Source: Flavobacteriales bacterium UBA7878 (GTDB taxonomy: Bacteria > Bacteroidota > Bacteroidia > Flavobacteriales > Schleiferiaceae). From it: a DNA stretch of 64,000 nucleotides. Below are positions 40,508 through 50,401 of this stretch, piece after piece (position 1 is the first letter of the stretch; every line of letters begins with the position of its first letter). The translations under genes and the position numbers were made by a program. The DNA is taken from contig DLRW01000087.1 of assembly GCA_002501205.1 (NCBI GenBank), forward strand, positions 1 through 64,000, written 5' to 3'. The notes under the pieces were generated by a model. That model was not told where the DNA came from. It saw nothing but the letters and a program-made list of their open reading frames with translations, and searched no databases.

Positions 40508-42544
40508 TTAATAGCGCCCCCAGTATTTGCGGAGGAACCATTCAAGACTTAAGAAAACCAAAGCTACAAAGAAGAGCTCCCATTTGGTCAATAAATCCCG
40601 CTTAATCTTGTGCTCATTCAATTGTTGTGGCGCTTCCAATTGCGCTAAATCAGTCAGCATTTGAGGCCAATCTTTGAGCTCATAGGCCTTACCTCCACTT
40701 TGACTAGCCATGGCATCCAGCATTTCTCTGCGAGCTCGCAGATCTTGTTGTTCTAAAGAATTCTCCTGAACCCAAATTCTGCCTCCTTTTTCATAGCTAC
40801 GATCACCCAAGCGGGTACTGGCGGTATAGCTATAAAGTCCTGGGCTTAAACCATCCAGCTTTAATCGATAGAGATTCGACTCACGACTGAAACGATAATC
40901 ATAGGTTTCGCCATTGGCCCCACTTAGCTTAAGACTCAAATCGGGTTCATTTACCAAATTCCCGCCTGGATTATAGAGTTTAGCAATTACTCGGGAGGGC
41001 GAACGCTCATAGAGTTCTTTCTCAAATTCAATTTGCAGGGGCTCTTCCCTTTCCTGTGCCTGTAAATATTGTACCCAGCGACGGAAGAATTGATCGAAGG
41101 CTCTACTCTGCTTTTCGTTCTTCACATTATACATGCGCCAGGACCAAAAGCCACGGCCTGCCAACAATCCTAAACGTTGCCCTTCCCTGCTTCCGGAAAT
41201 AGCCAGCGCCTCATTGCTCTGTACATTGCCAATTTGCTTGTACAATACCACTTCGGCCCAAGCCGGCACTTCTAAATTGCCGTACAATCCTTCGATAGGT
41301 GGCCAGGTGGGAAATAATGCTTTCTGCTCGGCGTCCAGAGCGAAAAGGCCTAAAGCATTAGCGTTTAATGCATATTGTTCCTCTGTATGCGGATTTAGTC
41401 CCTTGCCCAAACCCAAACTATGCAAGGCCCTTAAATTGGATTGTGATCCGGCAATGAAAAGCGTAGGAACTTTCTGATTCCGAATTTCTTGCACCAGGCT
41501 TTCATCCCAGTCAAAGGCCAATAATACCCTCGCCTCTGTTAAATCCAATTCATTGCGATTGCGACAATAATGAATCTCCCAATTCGCTTCGCTTTGGATA
41601 GCTCTGCGGATTGCAGCTACATCAGGATGACTTTGGGGGCTATAAATCCAAATGGCATAGGCTTCCTTGCGCACCTCAAAGGCAATCTCCCTTTGGTCGT
41701 TGGACGGATTAGCATCTGCGGTAGCTTGAATGATGGCCAGGCTATAAGATTGTAAACCTTCTTCATCGGCAGCTATTTCTACAATCAGACTTTCTAACCA
41801 ATCTTCGCGATTAACCGTAAAATTAGCCTGATGCACTAACTGCTTCTCCACATTTCGAATTTCCAGCTTAAAGCTTGACCCGGCAGCATTACGCGCTGCC
41901 AAATCAATTTCCAAACTCAGCTTTCGGCCTAAGCTTACACTTTTATTGTAACGCAGGGCTTCAATCCCAATATCATTGGCCTGCTCTTGGTTTCCGTATT
42001 TAAGAATGTAAAGGGGGGCATTGGCTTGAGCGGCATATTGCAAAGGATTTCGCCCCTGATTGTAAATCCCGTCTGTAAGTAATACTGTAGCTGCCAAAGG
42101 TTCGCCATAAAAGCGACTCTGCACCTCGTTTAAGGCTTGATAAATATTGGTGAACTCCGCTTCATCTACCGAGTCAGCATCCAAGGTATTGGCAAATACA
42201 TAAGAGAAAAGCTGATACTTACTAAGCTGGTCTTCCGATTGCGCTGGCCAGGCCTCCAGGATCGAATCTAAAGCCAGGCTATCCTGATGATAGCGCATGG
42301 ACCGAGAAACATCTTCCAAAAAAACCAGGCGTGGCTTTAAAGCCTGCACTTCTCTTTCTACAATTTGAGGTTTGAGTAAAAAGAAGCAAAGCAGCAGAAG
42401 CCCAAAAAACCGCAGGGCGGCCAGGGTCCAGATTTGGCTTTTAGTGTATTCCGGTTTGCGGAAATAATAAAAAAAGAGTCCCAGGCCGATCAATAGAGCA
42501 GCCGGGACTAAATACCAGGGTGAATAACTAAATGTGATTTCCAT
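40508..42544 (-). CDS. vWA-like membrane protein (BatA-type)
   Basis: This 678-residue inner-membrane protein begins with two helices (VPAALLIGLGLFFYYF, then ALRFFGLLLLCFFLL) and ends with another (LFFVALVFLSLEWFLRKYW). Between them is a von Willebrand factor A-like domain with the MIDAS motif DVSRS near residue 78 and VLLTDGIYNQG near residue 152, then beta-rich periplasmic domains with FSRESNLYRLKLDGLSPGLY. It resembles Bacteroidota proteins with a BatA-like start and a glutamine-amidotransferase-like middle; exact function unknown. It lies 15 bases behind fabG and 16 before the SPFH gene. Confidence 0.8.
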   Translation of the reverse strand: MEITFSYSPWYLVPAALLIGLGLFFYYFRKPEYTKSQIWTLAALRFFGLLLLCFFLLKPQIVEREVQALKPRLVFLEDVSRSMRYHQDSLALDSILEAWPAQSEDQLSKYQLFSYVFANTLDADSVDEAEFTNIYQALNEVQSRFYGEPLAATVLLTDGIYNQGRNPLQYAAQANAPLYILKYGNQEQANDIGIEALRYNKSVSLGRKLSLEIDLAARNAAGSSFKLEIRNVEKQLVHQANFTVNREDWLESLIVEIAADEEGLQSYSLAIIQATADANPSNDQREIAFEVRKEAYAIWIYSPQSHPDVAAIRRAIQSEANWEIHYCRNRNELDLTEARVLLAFDWDESLVQEIRNQKVPTLFIAGSQSNLRALHSLGLGKGLNPHTEEQYALNANALGLFALDAEQKALFPTWPPIEGLYGNLEVPAWAEVVLYKQIGNVQSNEALAISGSREGQRLGLLAGRGFWSWRMYNVKNEKQSRAFDQFFRRWVQYLQAQEREEPLQIEFEKELYERSPSRVIAKLYNPGGNLVNEPDLSLKLSGANGETYDYRFSRESNLYRLKLDGLSPGLYSYTASTRLGDRSYEKGGRIWVQENSLEQQDLRARREMLDAMASQSGGKAYELKDWPQMLTDLAQLEAPQQLNEHKIKRDLLTKWELFFVALVFLSLEWFLRKYWGRY

Positions 42545-42559
42545 TTGCAGATGCGGACC

Positions 42560-43306
42560 TTAGGTCAACATCCCACCGTCTACCTGCAAGGTCTGACCGG
42601 TTACATAAGCCGATAAGTTTGAGGCCAGGAATAAGCAAGCATTGGCAACATCTTCCGGACTACCACCACGCTTCAGTGGAATGGCATCGCGCCAACCTTG
42701 TACGGTTTTCTCATCCAATTTATCGGTCATTTCGGTTTCGATAAAACCGGGAGCAATTGCATTACAGCGAATATTACGAGAACCCAATTCGAGGGCCACA
42801 GACTTGGTAAAACCAATGATTCCCGCTTTGGATGCGGCATAGTTGGCCTGACCGGCATTTCCTTTAATCCCTACTACCGAGCTCATATTAATGATGGATC
42901 CGGAGCGGGCTTTCAGCATAGTGCGCTGTACGGCTTTGGTAAGGTTAAAGATGGACTTCAAGTTGATTTGAATCACCTTGTCGAAATCCTCTTCTGTCAT
43001 TCGCATTAATAGGGTATCCTTGGTAATACCGGCATTGTTTACCAGTACATCGATGGTTTCGAAATCTTTTAAAACATCGTCTACCAATTGTTGGGCAGCT
43101 TCAAAATCAGAAGCATCAGAGCGGTAGCCTTTGGCTTTTATACCATAGGCACTTAATTCTTTTTCAACCTCTTCGGCCTGAGCCACAGAAGAAAGGTAAG
43201 TAAAGGCCACCTGGCATCCTTGTTGGGCAAAAACCTCGGCAATTCCCTTACCGATACCTTTGGATGCTCCGGTAATCAGAGCCACTTTTCCTTCGAGTAA
43301 TTTCAT
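42560..43306 (-). CDS. fabG: 3-oxoacyl-ACP reductase FabG
   Basis: This 248-residue short-chain dehydrogenase reduces 3-oxoacyl-ACP with NADPH in fatty-acid elongation. It shows the cofactor loop TGASKGIGKGIA (residues 13-24), NNAGIT near residue 91, the catalytic Ser of INMSSVVG near residue 141, Y-x3-K in YAASKAG near residue 154, and the closing VTGQTLQVDGGM, all typical of FabG. It lies ten bases behind a thioesterase gene and heads into the vWA/SPFH genes, so lipid synthesis and membrane-organising genes share a transcript. Confidence 0.95.
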   Translation of the reverse strand: MKLLEGKVALITGASKGIGKGIAEVFAQQGCQVAFTYLSSVAQAEEVEKELSAYGIKAKGYRSDASDFEAAQQLVDDVLKDFETIDVLVNNAGITKDTLLMRMTEEDFDKVIQINLKSIFNLTKAVQRTMLKARSGSIINMSSVVGIKGNAGQANYAASKAGIIGFTKSVALELGSRNIRCNAIAPGFIETEMTDKLDEKTVQGWRDAIPLKRGGSPEDVANACLFLASNLSAYVTGQTLQVDGGMLT

Positions 43307-43316
43307 ATACTGCTAT

Positions 43317-43772
43317 TTATTTGTCAATCGGAAGCCACGTAAAATCGGCGTGGCGTGGTAAGTTACTAAGCTTATCAATAAAATCTTGCGGGGGCAAGGT
43401 CAGTTTTCGCAATTTAAGATCAATAAAGGCTCCGAAAACCTCTACCGTGGCGCATAGAGTCTCACCTCGCCAAATTTCATGTACAAAGGCAAAACGGCCA
43501 TAATCTTCACGCAACAGTTTCAGGGAGCCGGACATTATCAGGTCATCGCCGAAATGCAGCTCACGTCTGAAATTAGCTTTTTCCTCAAACAGTACCGGAC
43601 CAAATCCGGCCCTAGCCATATCCTCTACCCTAATACCGCGTGCTATAAATAACTCTGTACGTAATTGGGCGGCAAAGTCATAATAAACGGAATGGCGCAC
43701 ATGACCATTAGGATCGAGATCGCTCCAACGAATGTGGAGTTTCTGCTCAAAACGACTACTGTTTTCTGTCAT
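43317..43772 (-). CDS. Acyl-CoA thioesterase, hot-dog fold
   Basis: This 151-residue 4-hydroxybenzoyl-CoA thioesterase-like enzyme has IRWSDLDPNGHVRHSVYYDFA near its start (the Asp and the H-x4-Y region are the active-site elements), a central strand DDLIMSGSLKLLRED and the closing ATVEVFGAFIDLKLRKL. It should hydrolyse acyl-CoA or acyl-ACP; the position directly before fabG points to fatty-acid metabolism. It is the first gene of a five-gene operon. A perfect -7 element lies only seven bases before the ATG, so the leader is almost absent. Confidence 0.87.
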   Translation of the reverse strand: MTENSSRFEQKLHIRWSDLDPNGHVRHSVYYDFAAQLRTELFIARGIRVEDMARAGFGPVLFEEKANFRRELHFGDDLIMSGSLKLLREDYGRFAFVHEIWRGETLCATVEVFGAFIDLKLRKLTLPPQDFIDKLSNLPRHADFTWLPIDK

Positions 43773-43779
43773 AGGGAGG

Positions 43780-43787
43780 CAAAGCTA
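43780..43787 (-). promoter_or_regulatory. -7 element of the thioesterase-fabG operon
   Basis: Minus-strand TAGCTTTG matches TANNTTTG and sits seven bases before the ATG, implying a near-leaderless message. Confidence 0.5.
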
Positions 43788-43813
43788 CAATGCTTCTGCA
43801 AATTGCGGCAGCT

Positions 43814-45529
43814 CTAAAAGCGATAAGTGAAACCGAATAAGGCATTGATGCCTTGAGCCCGATAACCGAGATACATCTCGTAATCGCTATTCAGTAAATT
43901 GCTCAAGTTGATAAAGGCTCCAATGCGAGAATTGTAGTAATAGTCGATCTTTAAACCTAAATCAACATAAGGCTTTAACATGGCCTCCAAATTGGGATTG
44001 GCTTCTTGTACAAAGGCATGACGAGCACCCACATAGTTCAACATCAGGCCCAAGCCGACTTTTTCGCGATAGGTATAGCTTCCTTCTACCTGCGCCTCGA
44101 AATAGGGACGGTACAAAGCCAATTGATTATCAGCCAGGCTGAAATCGCGAGCAGTGGCCGATGCAGTTAAGAGGAATTTCTCCTCCCAATTAAAGTTAAT
44201 GCTACCGGAAGCGTAGAATTCGCCCAAATCCTGATACAGAACATTGATACCATCACTCACAGAATCTAAATAGAATTTGGGGTCGCGGTATAAGAAAGCA
44301 TCCGAACGCAAATTGGCATAACCTCCTTCTACCCGAAAGGATGTAGAACTACTCAATAAACCTTCGGCGGCTACGAAAGCCTTAATGGTTCTGCTGGGTA
44401 CCGAAGTTTGGCCCGTAGTAATAAAGGGGCTCATCCCATTAATATCGCGATAAGTATTGCGTTCCAATAAGCCGGTAATCCCACCTACAACGCTTAGTAC
44501 ATCAGGAACAGCTCGATAACGCACGATTAATTCAGGGAAGAAATAAGCTCCGCCATTGGTCTCTACGGGACGGCTGTCGTTATTCCCTAAGAAGTATAAA
44601 TTCAAACCAAAGTCCAGGGCGTATTCGCCTTTGTCTACCCGGATATAAGGCTTCAATTGTACTTGCATAAAGCTCTGATCAAATAATCGAGAGCTATCGG
44701 CAACACTATACAAACTGTCGTATTTGGTATTGAAATAAGCTGCATTCAACTCCAGGAATAATTTCTGCTCACCGGCAGGTAAATTCCAATCCGAATGCAC
44801 CTGAAAATCATTCTCCTGTGCCTTGTAATTATCCCCAAAATAGCGGTAACGAAGATCGATCTGCTTTAACCAGCCCATTTCCTTTTCCCGGGATTCACGC
44901 AAAGAAGTTTGCACTCCAAAACTGCGATACCAGTTATAAGGAGCTTCACCTAATCCCAGGGTATCATCTCCAGGCAAGAAACTGAGCATTGGTCGACCGT
45001 AATAATGGTACTTATTTAAGTCGACATCTGCCGCCACATGCCAGGTATACTTGGAATAGAAACGATCGAAATAGCCTCCGATATGATTGCGCGAAAAGGC
45101 ATTGTCCTCATAGAGGATATCCGAAACACCAGTCTTAGTTGACAAGTGCTGGGCATCAAAACCATAGCTGTATTTCGAGCTACGCTTACTATTGTAATAA
45201 ACCTCGGCCAGGCCTGTATTATAAGCTCCATATCCTCCACGGATAAAGGCTCGATACAATTCGGGCACTTCCACTACACGAATACGAGCCGGACTTAGAG
45301 GTTCCGGATTCATCCGTACATCCAGCGGTAAACTGTTAATGCTGTATTGAACTTCTATTTTTTGACTGATGCTATCAGCATATTGAGGTTGCTCCAAAAT
45401 TTTCTGAGCATCCTTAACCTGTGCCTTATAGCGATCGGTAACCTTTAATTCTAAAGATCCCAGATTATCTGGCTGAGCAAAGGCGGAAAAACCACCTAAA
45501 AGCAATAAGCTTAATCCGATCTTTCGCAT
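43814..45529 (-). CDS. Outer-membrane beta-barrel protein (TonB-receptor-like, no plug)
   Basis: The 571 residues have a signal peptide (LLLLGGFSAFAQ), a short N-terminal segment, then a long series of amphipathic strands with aromatic girdles (GYGAYNTGLAEVYYN, FGDNYKAQENDF, VEGSYTYREKVGLGLMLNY). The last residue is Phe in GFTYRF, the usual barrel-assembly signal. The barrel resembles the C-terminal half of TonB-dependent receptors, but no plug or TonB box is seen. The start at 45529 leaves one base behind the TPR gene stop; an alternative ATG at 45541 would overlap that gene. The pair is likely a functional unit at the outer membrane. Confidence 0.82.
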   Translation of the reverse strand: MRKIGLSLLLLGGFSAFAQPDNLGSLELKVTDRYKAQVKDAQKILEQPQYADSISQKIEVQYSINSLPLDVRMNPEPLSPARIRVVEVPELYRAFIRGGYGAYNTGLAEVYYNSKRSSKYSYGFDAQHLSTKTGVSDILYEDNAFSRNHIGGYFDRFYSKYTWHVAADVDLNKYHYYGRPMLSFLPGDDTLGLGEAPYNWYRSFGVQTSLRESREKEMGWLKQIDLRYRYFGDNYKAQENDFQVHSDWNLPAGEQKLFLELNAAYFNTKYDSLYSVADSSRLFDQSFMQVQLKPYIRVDKGEYALDFGLNLYFLGNNDSRPVETNGGAYFFPELIVRYRAVPDVLSVVGGITGLLERNTYRDINGMSPFITTGQTSVPSRTIKAFVAAEGLLSSSTSFRVEGGYANLRSDAFLYRDPKFYLDSVSDGINVLYQDLGEFYASGSINFNWEEKFLLTASATARDFSLADNQLALYRPYFEAQVEGSYTYREKVGLGLMLNYVGARHAFVQEANPNLEAMLKPYVDLGLKIDYYYNSRIGAFINLSNLLNSDYEMYLGYRAQGINALFGFTYRF

Positions 45530-45530
45530 A

Positions 45531-48500
45531 TTATTTCTCAATTATTTCAGGTTCCTCCAAAGGGAAATCTTCTCCCGGACTATCTAAAAACTGCAGGTCG
45601 CCTTCGGCATCCAGCAAAATGGGTGATTCCTGCTTTCGCAAGAGCGCTTCTTTTTCCGCAATCGCACGGGCTTCCGCATCCTGAATTTCAGTTTTCAAAG
45701 CTTTGGCTTGGTCCACCAATTCGGCATTATCCTCACTGCTAATAATGAAATCGAGAATATAATTGGCCTGGAAAATATCATCCAATTTCCAGAAGTTGCG
45801 GGCCATCATTAATAAGGCCTTCATTTTCCATTCACGGTAAGATGGCAAAGCCTCAATCATTTGATTAATCAAAGTATTACTGCTGTCGTATTCTTCCTGT
45901 TTTTGGCGAATTAATGCCATGTGGTAATAGGCTTCAGCTTTAGTAGCACCAGCGGTAGCTTTCTGAACTTCGCTAAAGAGCAGGAAGCTCTGATTGTAGG
46001 CTTCCTGACGGAAATATACCATAGCCTGGTAGCGCTTGGCTTCATTGCGCAGATTTTCGCTCACTTGATCCATGTTCAATACTGCTGTACTTTGCTCCAT
46101 AAGAGCCTGATCATCACCTAAGCGATCTGCACAACGCATTAAACCAGTACGAGCGCGCAGCAATTGTTCTTTACTTTCCGCTAAGCGGGCAAAGCGATCG
46201 TAGCGTTCGCGAGCCAGGGCATAATTGCTATCTGCAAAATCTTGAGCCGCCAGGAAAGGCAAGCCGGCCAATTTGTATTCGCGGTTATTGCTGTGTTCCA
46301 AAGCAGCGTATAAAGTGTAGGCCTCTGCTTTTTTCTCAGTGCGCAAAGCAGCATCAGCAGCCAGGAATTGCGCCTCCTGCATAAATACTCCATTGGGGAA
46401 GCGACTTAAATAATTATCCAAAGATTGGTAAGCTGCTTCATAATTGCCTTCGGCATAAATATCAAAGGCAGCACTGTAGGCAGTTGAATCTAATGCTGTT
46501 TCTTTAATATCCATGAATTCGATAGTAGCTACCCAATCCAAATAGGCCGTAATATTTCGCTCTCGCTTATAAACGATCTCTGCTAAACGAATCGCTTCAT
46601 AGGCTTTTTGGGTTCCTGGATACTTATCTACAATCTCCTTATAAACCGTAATCGCCATTTCATTTTGATCGCGGTTGCTGTAGATCAAACCTTGCTTAAG
46701 CTGCACTTCCAATAAGCGATCGCTATTCGGATATTCATTTTCGAACTCCTTGAAAACCTGTAGGCTATTGGCGTAATCATCCATATGTAGATAGGTTAAA
46801 CCCAATTCGAATTTGGCTTTTTCCGCGTAAACTGAACGGGAGTATTTACCCAATAAAGTTTTCAGTTCCAGGACCTTCTCATCCTGTTTTTCATCCAAGC
46901 CCAAGCAAACCGCTCTTTGGTAATGCGCATAATCCGATTCAACGCTGTTAACCTGTATGGCCTTCTGATAAAAATCGGAAGCCAACAAATAGCCCCCAGT
47001 TAAGAGATAGGCATCACCTAAGCGCAAATAGGCATCAGCCTTGCGCGGGTCTTGAGTTTTAGCATCGCGGGCAAAGATTCGGAAATCATCCGCCGCCGCT
47101 TTAAAATCAAAGATTTTATAGGCACAATAGGCACTGTGGTAATAGGAACGTGCATACACGGTTTGGTTTGCCGCTCCTTTTCCTGCCCGGAAATTTTGAA
47201 AGGAATTACGCGAATTTTCATAATCGCGAAGACGGTACTGACATTCGCCAATCCAATAAAGCGCCAGGTTGGCCAGATCTTTATCCTCAGGATATGCGCG
47301 TGATTCTTCGTACTTCTTTAAGGCCCCGGCAAATTTTAGGGAGTTGAATAATTCAGTAGCTCGATAAAAGGCAATTTTCTGATAAATACCGCGCATTTCA
47401 GGGCTATTGATACCCGTTATCTTAATAGCTTCCATGGCCCGGTCGTAATCCTTGGTAGTGATGTATATATTGGCCAAATACCCATTGATCTCCTTGCTGT
47501 GCTTTGAATTTGGGTAACGACGCAAAAAGTCCTGTAATACTTCAATGGCATCCTTAAAGGGGCTGGCCAGTTCATAGCTTAGCTTGATATAATTAAAGGC
47601 AGCATCTTCTGTAATTTCAGGCGAATGGTTAATATCCGCTGCCGCTTTAAAGGCTACCATGGACTGGTTCTTCTCTCCTACTTTTAAATAAGCATCCCCT
47701 AAATGGTAATAGGCGTTTTGGCGTAATTCTTCCGGTCCAGCAGTAATCTTATTAAAAGAGCGAATCGCTTCGGCAAACAAGTCTTCCCGGTAATAGGAAT
47801 ACCCAGCCTGATAGTGATCTTTCAATTTCATGCGCCCTCCTTTCTCCTGATAGATATTGAGGTATTTGAGCGTGTTTGCGAAGTCTTTACGGCTGTAAAA
47901 AGCATCCGCTAAAAGCTTGGCAATCTCTGGCGCTCTGGTCTCACTTGCGTTCGCAATAAGCTCTTCCCCTACTTCAACTAGTTTATTATAATCTTCCAGG
48001 GCATAGTATATATGGGCCAAATAATAAGGCACCATCGGTCCGAAATTGGGATCTTCTTGCAGAGGCAAGAAATTATTCAAAGCCTCAGCATAACTACTAT
48101 CAGCGTACAATAAGTGAGCATAGTAATAGCGTGCAGAATTTGCATAGGCGCTGTTTCCATCTTTCAATTTCAGGAAAAGCTCCTGGGCCGGAGAAGATTG
48201 TTCATCCTGTAAAAGCGCATAGGCCCATTTAAATTGAAACTCCGCTTTTTGCTCCGCATTTAAAGCATAGGGGTCTACCTTATCATAATAGGGAATCGAC
48301 TGACGATAACGCTTTAAGCTGAAGAGATTATTCGCATAACGCAGCCACAAACGATTTTGCAAGGGGCTGGTTTCATGCATTTGAGCGAATTCTTCTACCC
48401 TTTCTTCGATATCGCCATGGTAGAGCTCAATCGCACAATAAGCCGCAAAATAGCGGGCATTCATCCGTTTTTCTTCGCCATAAGACGGATTGTCTGCAAT

Positions 48501-48671
48501 GCGATCAAAAATAAGTTGGGCATTACCGTATTGCTGCTTTTCTAAAAGTTCCAGAGCCGACTCATAATCCTCTTCGTTGCCTTGCAGGTGTTGATTCACC
48601 TGAGCAGACAAGGAAGATGAAAGTAAGATGAGTATAGCCAATGAGCGTTTTAAAGCCTTGAAAATGCGCAT
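45531..48671 (-). CDS. Large tetratricopeptide-repeat protein
   Basis: This 1046-residue secreted protein has a signal peptide (LAILILLSSSLSAQ) and then about 25 TPR-like helical pairs over almost the whole length. Examples are YESALELLEKQQYGNAQLIF, YAEALNNFLPLQEDPNFG and FAEAIRSFNKITAGPEELRQ. It ends with an acidic Glu/Pro-rich tail. TPR solenoids bind other proteins; similar large TPR proteins sit beside barrel genes and ftsE in Flavobacteriia, but no precise role is established. It is transcribed towards the barrel gene with one base between, and away from ftsE. Confidence 0.85.
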   Translation of the reverse strand: MRIFKALKRSLAILILLSSSLSAQVNQHLQGNEEDYESALELLEKQQYGNAQLIFDRIADNPSYGEEKRMNARYFAAYCAIELYHGDIEERVEEFAQMHETSPLQNRLWLRYANNLFSLKRYRQSIPYYDKVDPYALNAEQKAEFQFKWAYALLQDEQSSPAQELFLKLKDGNSAYANSARYYYAHLLYADSSYAEALNNFLPLQEDPNFGPMVPYYLAHIYYALEDYNKLVEVGEELIANASETRAPEIAKLLADAFYSRKDFANTLKYLNIYQEKGGRMKLKDHYQAGYSYYREDLFAEAIRSFNKITAGPEELRQNAYYHLGDAYLKVGEKNQSMVAFKAAADINHSPEITEDAAFNYIKLSYELASPFKDAIEVLQDFLRRYPNSKHSKEINGYLANIYITTKDYDRAMEAIKITGINSPEMRGIYQKIAFYRATELFNSLKFAGALKKYEESRAYPEDKDLANLALYWIGECQYRLRDYENSRNSFQNFRAGKGAANQTVYARSYYHSAYCAYKIFDFKAAADDFRIFARDAKTQDPRKADAYLRLGDAYLLTGGYLLASDFYQKAIQVNSVESDYAHYQRAVCLGLDEKQDEKVLELKTLLGKYSRSVYAEKAKFELGLTYLHMDDYANSLQVFKEFENEYPNSDRLLEVQLKQGLIYSNRDQNEMAITVYKEIVDKYPGTQKAYEAIRLAEIVYKRERNITAYLDWVATIEFMDIKETALDSTAYSAAFDIYAEGNYEAAYQSLDNYLSRFPNGVFMQEAQFLAADAALRTEKKAEAYTLYAALEHSNNREYKLAGLPFLAAQDFADSNYALARERYDRFARLAESKEQLLRARTGLMRCADRLGDDQALMEQSTAVLNMDQVSENLRNEAKRYQAMVYFRQEAYNQSFLLFSEVQKATAGATKAEAYYHMALIRQKQEEYDSSNTLINQMIEALPSYREWKMKALLMMARNFWKLDDIFQANYILDFIISSEDNAELVDQAKALKTEIQDAEARAIAEKEALLRKQESPILLDAEGDLQFLDSPGEDFPLEEPEIIEK

Positions 48672-48803
48672 ATTAGCTTTAATTAATCTATCGTTCTAAA
48701 GTAGGAGTATTTCAGGGGCAGCATTTTTAAGGCGACAATAAGTTTTAAACGCGCTCTGTTAATTATTATTGAGGTTCTGAGCTATTGCTCTTGATGCTTG
48801 TAG

Positions 48804-48811
48804 TATTTTTG
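48804..48811 (+). promoter_or_regulatory. -7 element of ftsE
   Basis: TATTTTTG matches TANNTTTG, ten bases before the ATG. A good -33 box is not seen. Confidence 0.45.
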
Positions 48812-48821
48812 AAATTGACCT

Positions 48822-49508
48822 ATGAAAGGAGATCCCATACTCAGACTCACACAGGCCCGCATTAATCAGGGCAAGACTGTAATCCTTAGTGATGTTGACC
48901 TGCATATTAGTCAGGGCGACTTTCAATACCTCATTGGATCAACCGGCAGCGGTAAGTCCAGCTTGCTCAAAACCCTTTATGGGGATTTACCCTTAATGGA
49001 AGGCAGCGGCGAAGTTTGCGGTATAAAACTCAATAATCTAAAAGAGAAGGATATCCCGGGTTTACGCCGTCGTTTGGGAATCGTTTTTCAAGATTTTCAA
49101 TTGCTCACCGATCGCTCAGTACACGATAACCTGAAATTCGTTTTGCAAGCTACCGGATGGACTTCTAAAAAGGAGATCAAGAAGAAGATTCAAGAAGTCT
49201 TGAGCAAGGTAGGCATGGATCAAAAAGAAAGTAAAATGCCACATCAACTTTCAGGGGGTGAGCAACAAAGAATTGCCATTGCCCGGGCTTTACTGAACGA
49301 TCCCCAGCTAATATTAGCCGATGAGCCTACCGGAAACCTGGACCCTTCTACCTCAGAGGAAATTATGATTTTACTGGAACAAATTTCCAATAGCGGACGC
49401 GCCATATTAATGGCTACTCATGATTATTCGCTGATCTTGAAATTCCCTCATGAAACCCTAAAATGCGAAAACGGAACCGTCTTTAATACGGTCCAGAACA
49501 GCTTATAG
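48822..49508 (+). CDS. ftsE: Cell-division ABC ATPase FtsE
   Basis: This is a 228-residue ABC-type ATPase. It shows Walker A GSTGSGKSSL near residue 40, a Q-loop in VFQDFQLLTDR, the signature LSGGEQQRIAIARALL near residue 143, Walker B LILADEPTGNLD and the H-loop ATHDYSLI. The short length and the DFQLLTDRSV stretch are those of FtsE, which with FtsX controls peptidoglycan hydrolases at the division site. No ftsX is adjacent here; in Bacteroidota it is commonly elsewhere. The gene overlaps the next glycosyltransferase start by one base. Confidence 0.9.
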   Translation: MKGDPILRLTQARINQGKTVILSDVDLHISQGDFQYLIGSTGSGKSSLLKTLYGDLPLMEGSGEVCGIKLNNLKEKDIPGLRRRLGIVFQDFQLLTDRSVHDNLKFVLQATGWTSKKEIKKKIQEVLSKVGMDQKESKMPHQLSGGEQQRIAIARALLNDPQLILADEPTGNLDPSTSEEIMILLEQISNSGRAILMATHDYSLILKFPHETLKCENGTVFNTVQNSL

Positions 49509-50401
49509 TGGAGCTGAGCATTGCCATATTGGTTTACTGCTTTTCACCTTTAAAATTGGTAGAAGAGCTTTTAAAGCAAGCCCGTAATCTTGGGGTCAAT
49601 TTCGAAATTCTGATTTATGACGATGGTTCCGGCCCTATTTGGCAAGAACAATTAAACAAAGAGTTGGAGCCCCTTCCGGAGGTATTCCTACACAAGGGTA
49701 GTACGAACCTTGGTCGAGCTGCGGGACGCAATATTCTGGCCTCCAAAGCTTCGGGAAAATATATCTTAATGATCGATGGGGATAATCGCATAGACTCACC
49801 TCATTTTTTAAGCGACTATTTTAATGTGCGAAAGCCCAAAACTGTGGTAGTGGGTGGTCGCTATACCGATGATAAAGCCTTGCCTGGCACCGAATTACGT
49901 TGGCTATTCGCACAAAAGCGGGAAGTACAGGATTTAGCCGAAAGAAAGGCTCATCCCTATGAGAATTTTCAAACCAATTGCTTTTTAGCGGATGCTGAGA
50001 TTTTCCAAAAACTGAAGTTTGAAGAAAACCTAAAGACCTATGGCTATGAGGACAGCCTTTTTGGTTTTGCCCTTGAGGCGGAAGGAATTCCCATTCTGCA
50101 TATCCAAAATCCACAATACCATGCTGCTGACGATCGCAATTTGGCCTTTTTAGCTAAAAGTGAAGAGGCCATGGAATCCCTAATCTGGATTCAGCAAAAC
50201 CATCCGCAATGGGCCCATCGTTTTAAACTCTTGCGCATCCTCGGGACTCTAAAAAAGTGGCAATTAGAAAAGATCAGCTATTGGCTACTGAATGCCTGGG
50301 AGAAATCCTTGCGATCCAGCTTAGACTCACCCGGACCTAGCCTTTGGCGTTTTGATTTATTCCGCTTGCACCGATTGATTCAAGCCGATCTCCACCAATA
50401 A
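49508..50401 (+). CDS. Family 2 glycosyltransferase
   Basis: This 297-residue cytosolic enzyme has a GT-A fold: the opening strand LSIAILVYCFSPL, then ILIYDDGSGP (nucleotide binding) near residue 35, NLGRAAGRNILASKASGKY, and the D-x-D type motif LMIDGDNR near residue 92. There is no membrane helix. It starts with GTG 49508, which shares one base with the ftsE stop. Its last 45 bases overlap the end of the convergent glycosyltransferase gene on the other strand. Donor and acceptor unknown. Confidence 0.88.
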   Translation: MELSIAILVYCFSPLKLVEELLKQARNLGVNFEILIYDDGSGPIWQEQLNKELEPLPEVFLHKGSTNLGRAAGRNILASKASGKYILMIDGDNRIDSPHFLSDYFNVRKPKTVVVGGRYTDDKALPGTELRWLFAQKREVQDLAERKAHPYENFQTNCFLADAEIFQKLKFEENLKTYGYEDSLFGFALEAEGIPILHIQNPQYHAADDRNLAFLAKSEEAMESLIWIQQNHPQWAHRFKLLRILGTLKKWQLEKISYWLLNAWEKSLRSSLDSPGPSLWRFDLFRLHRLIQADLHQ

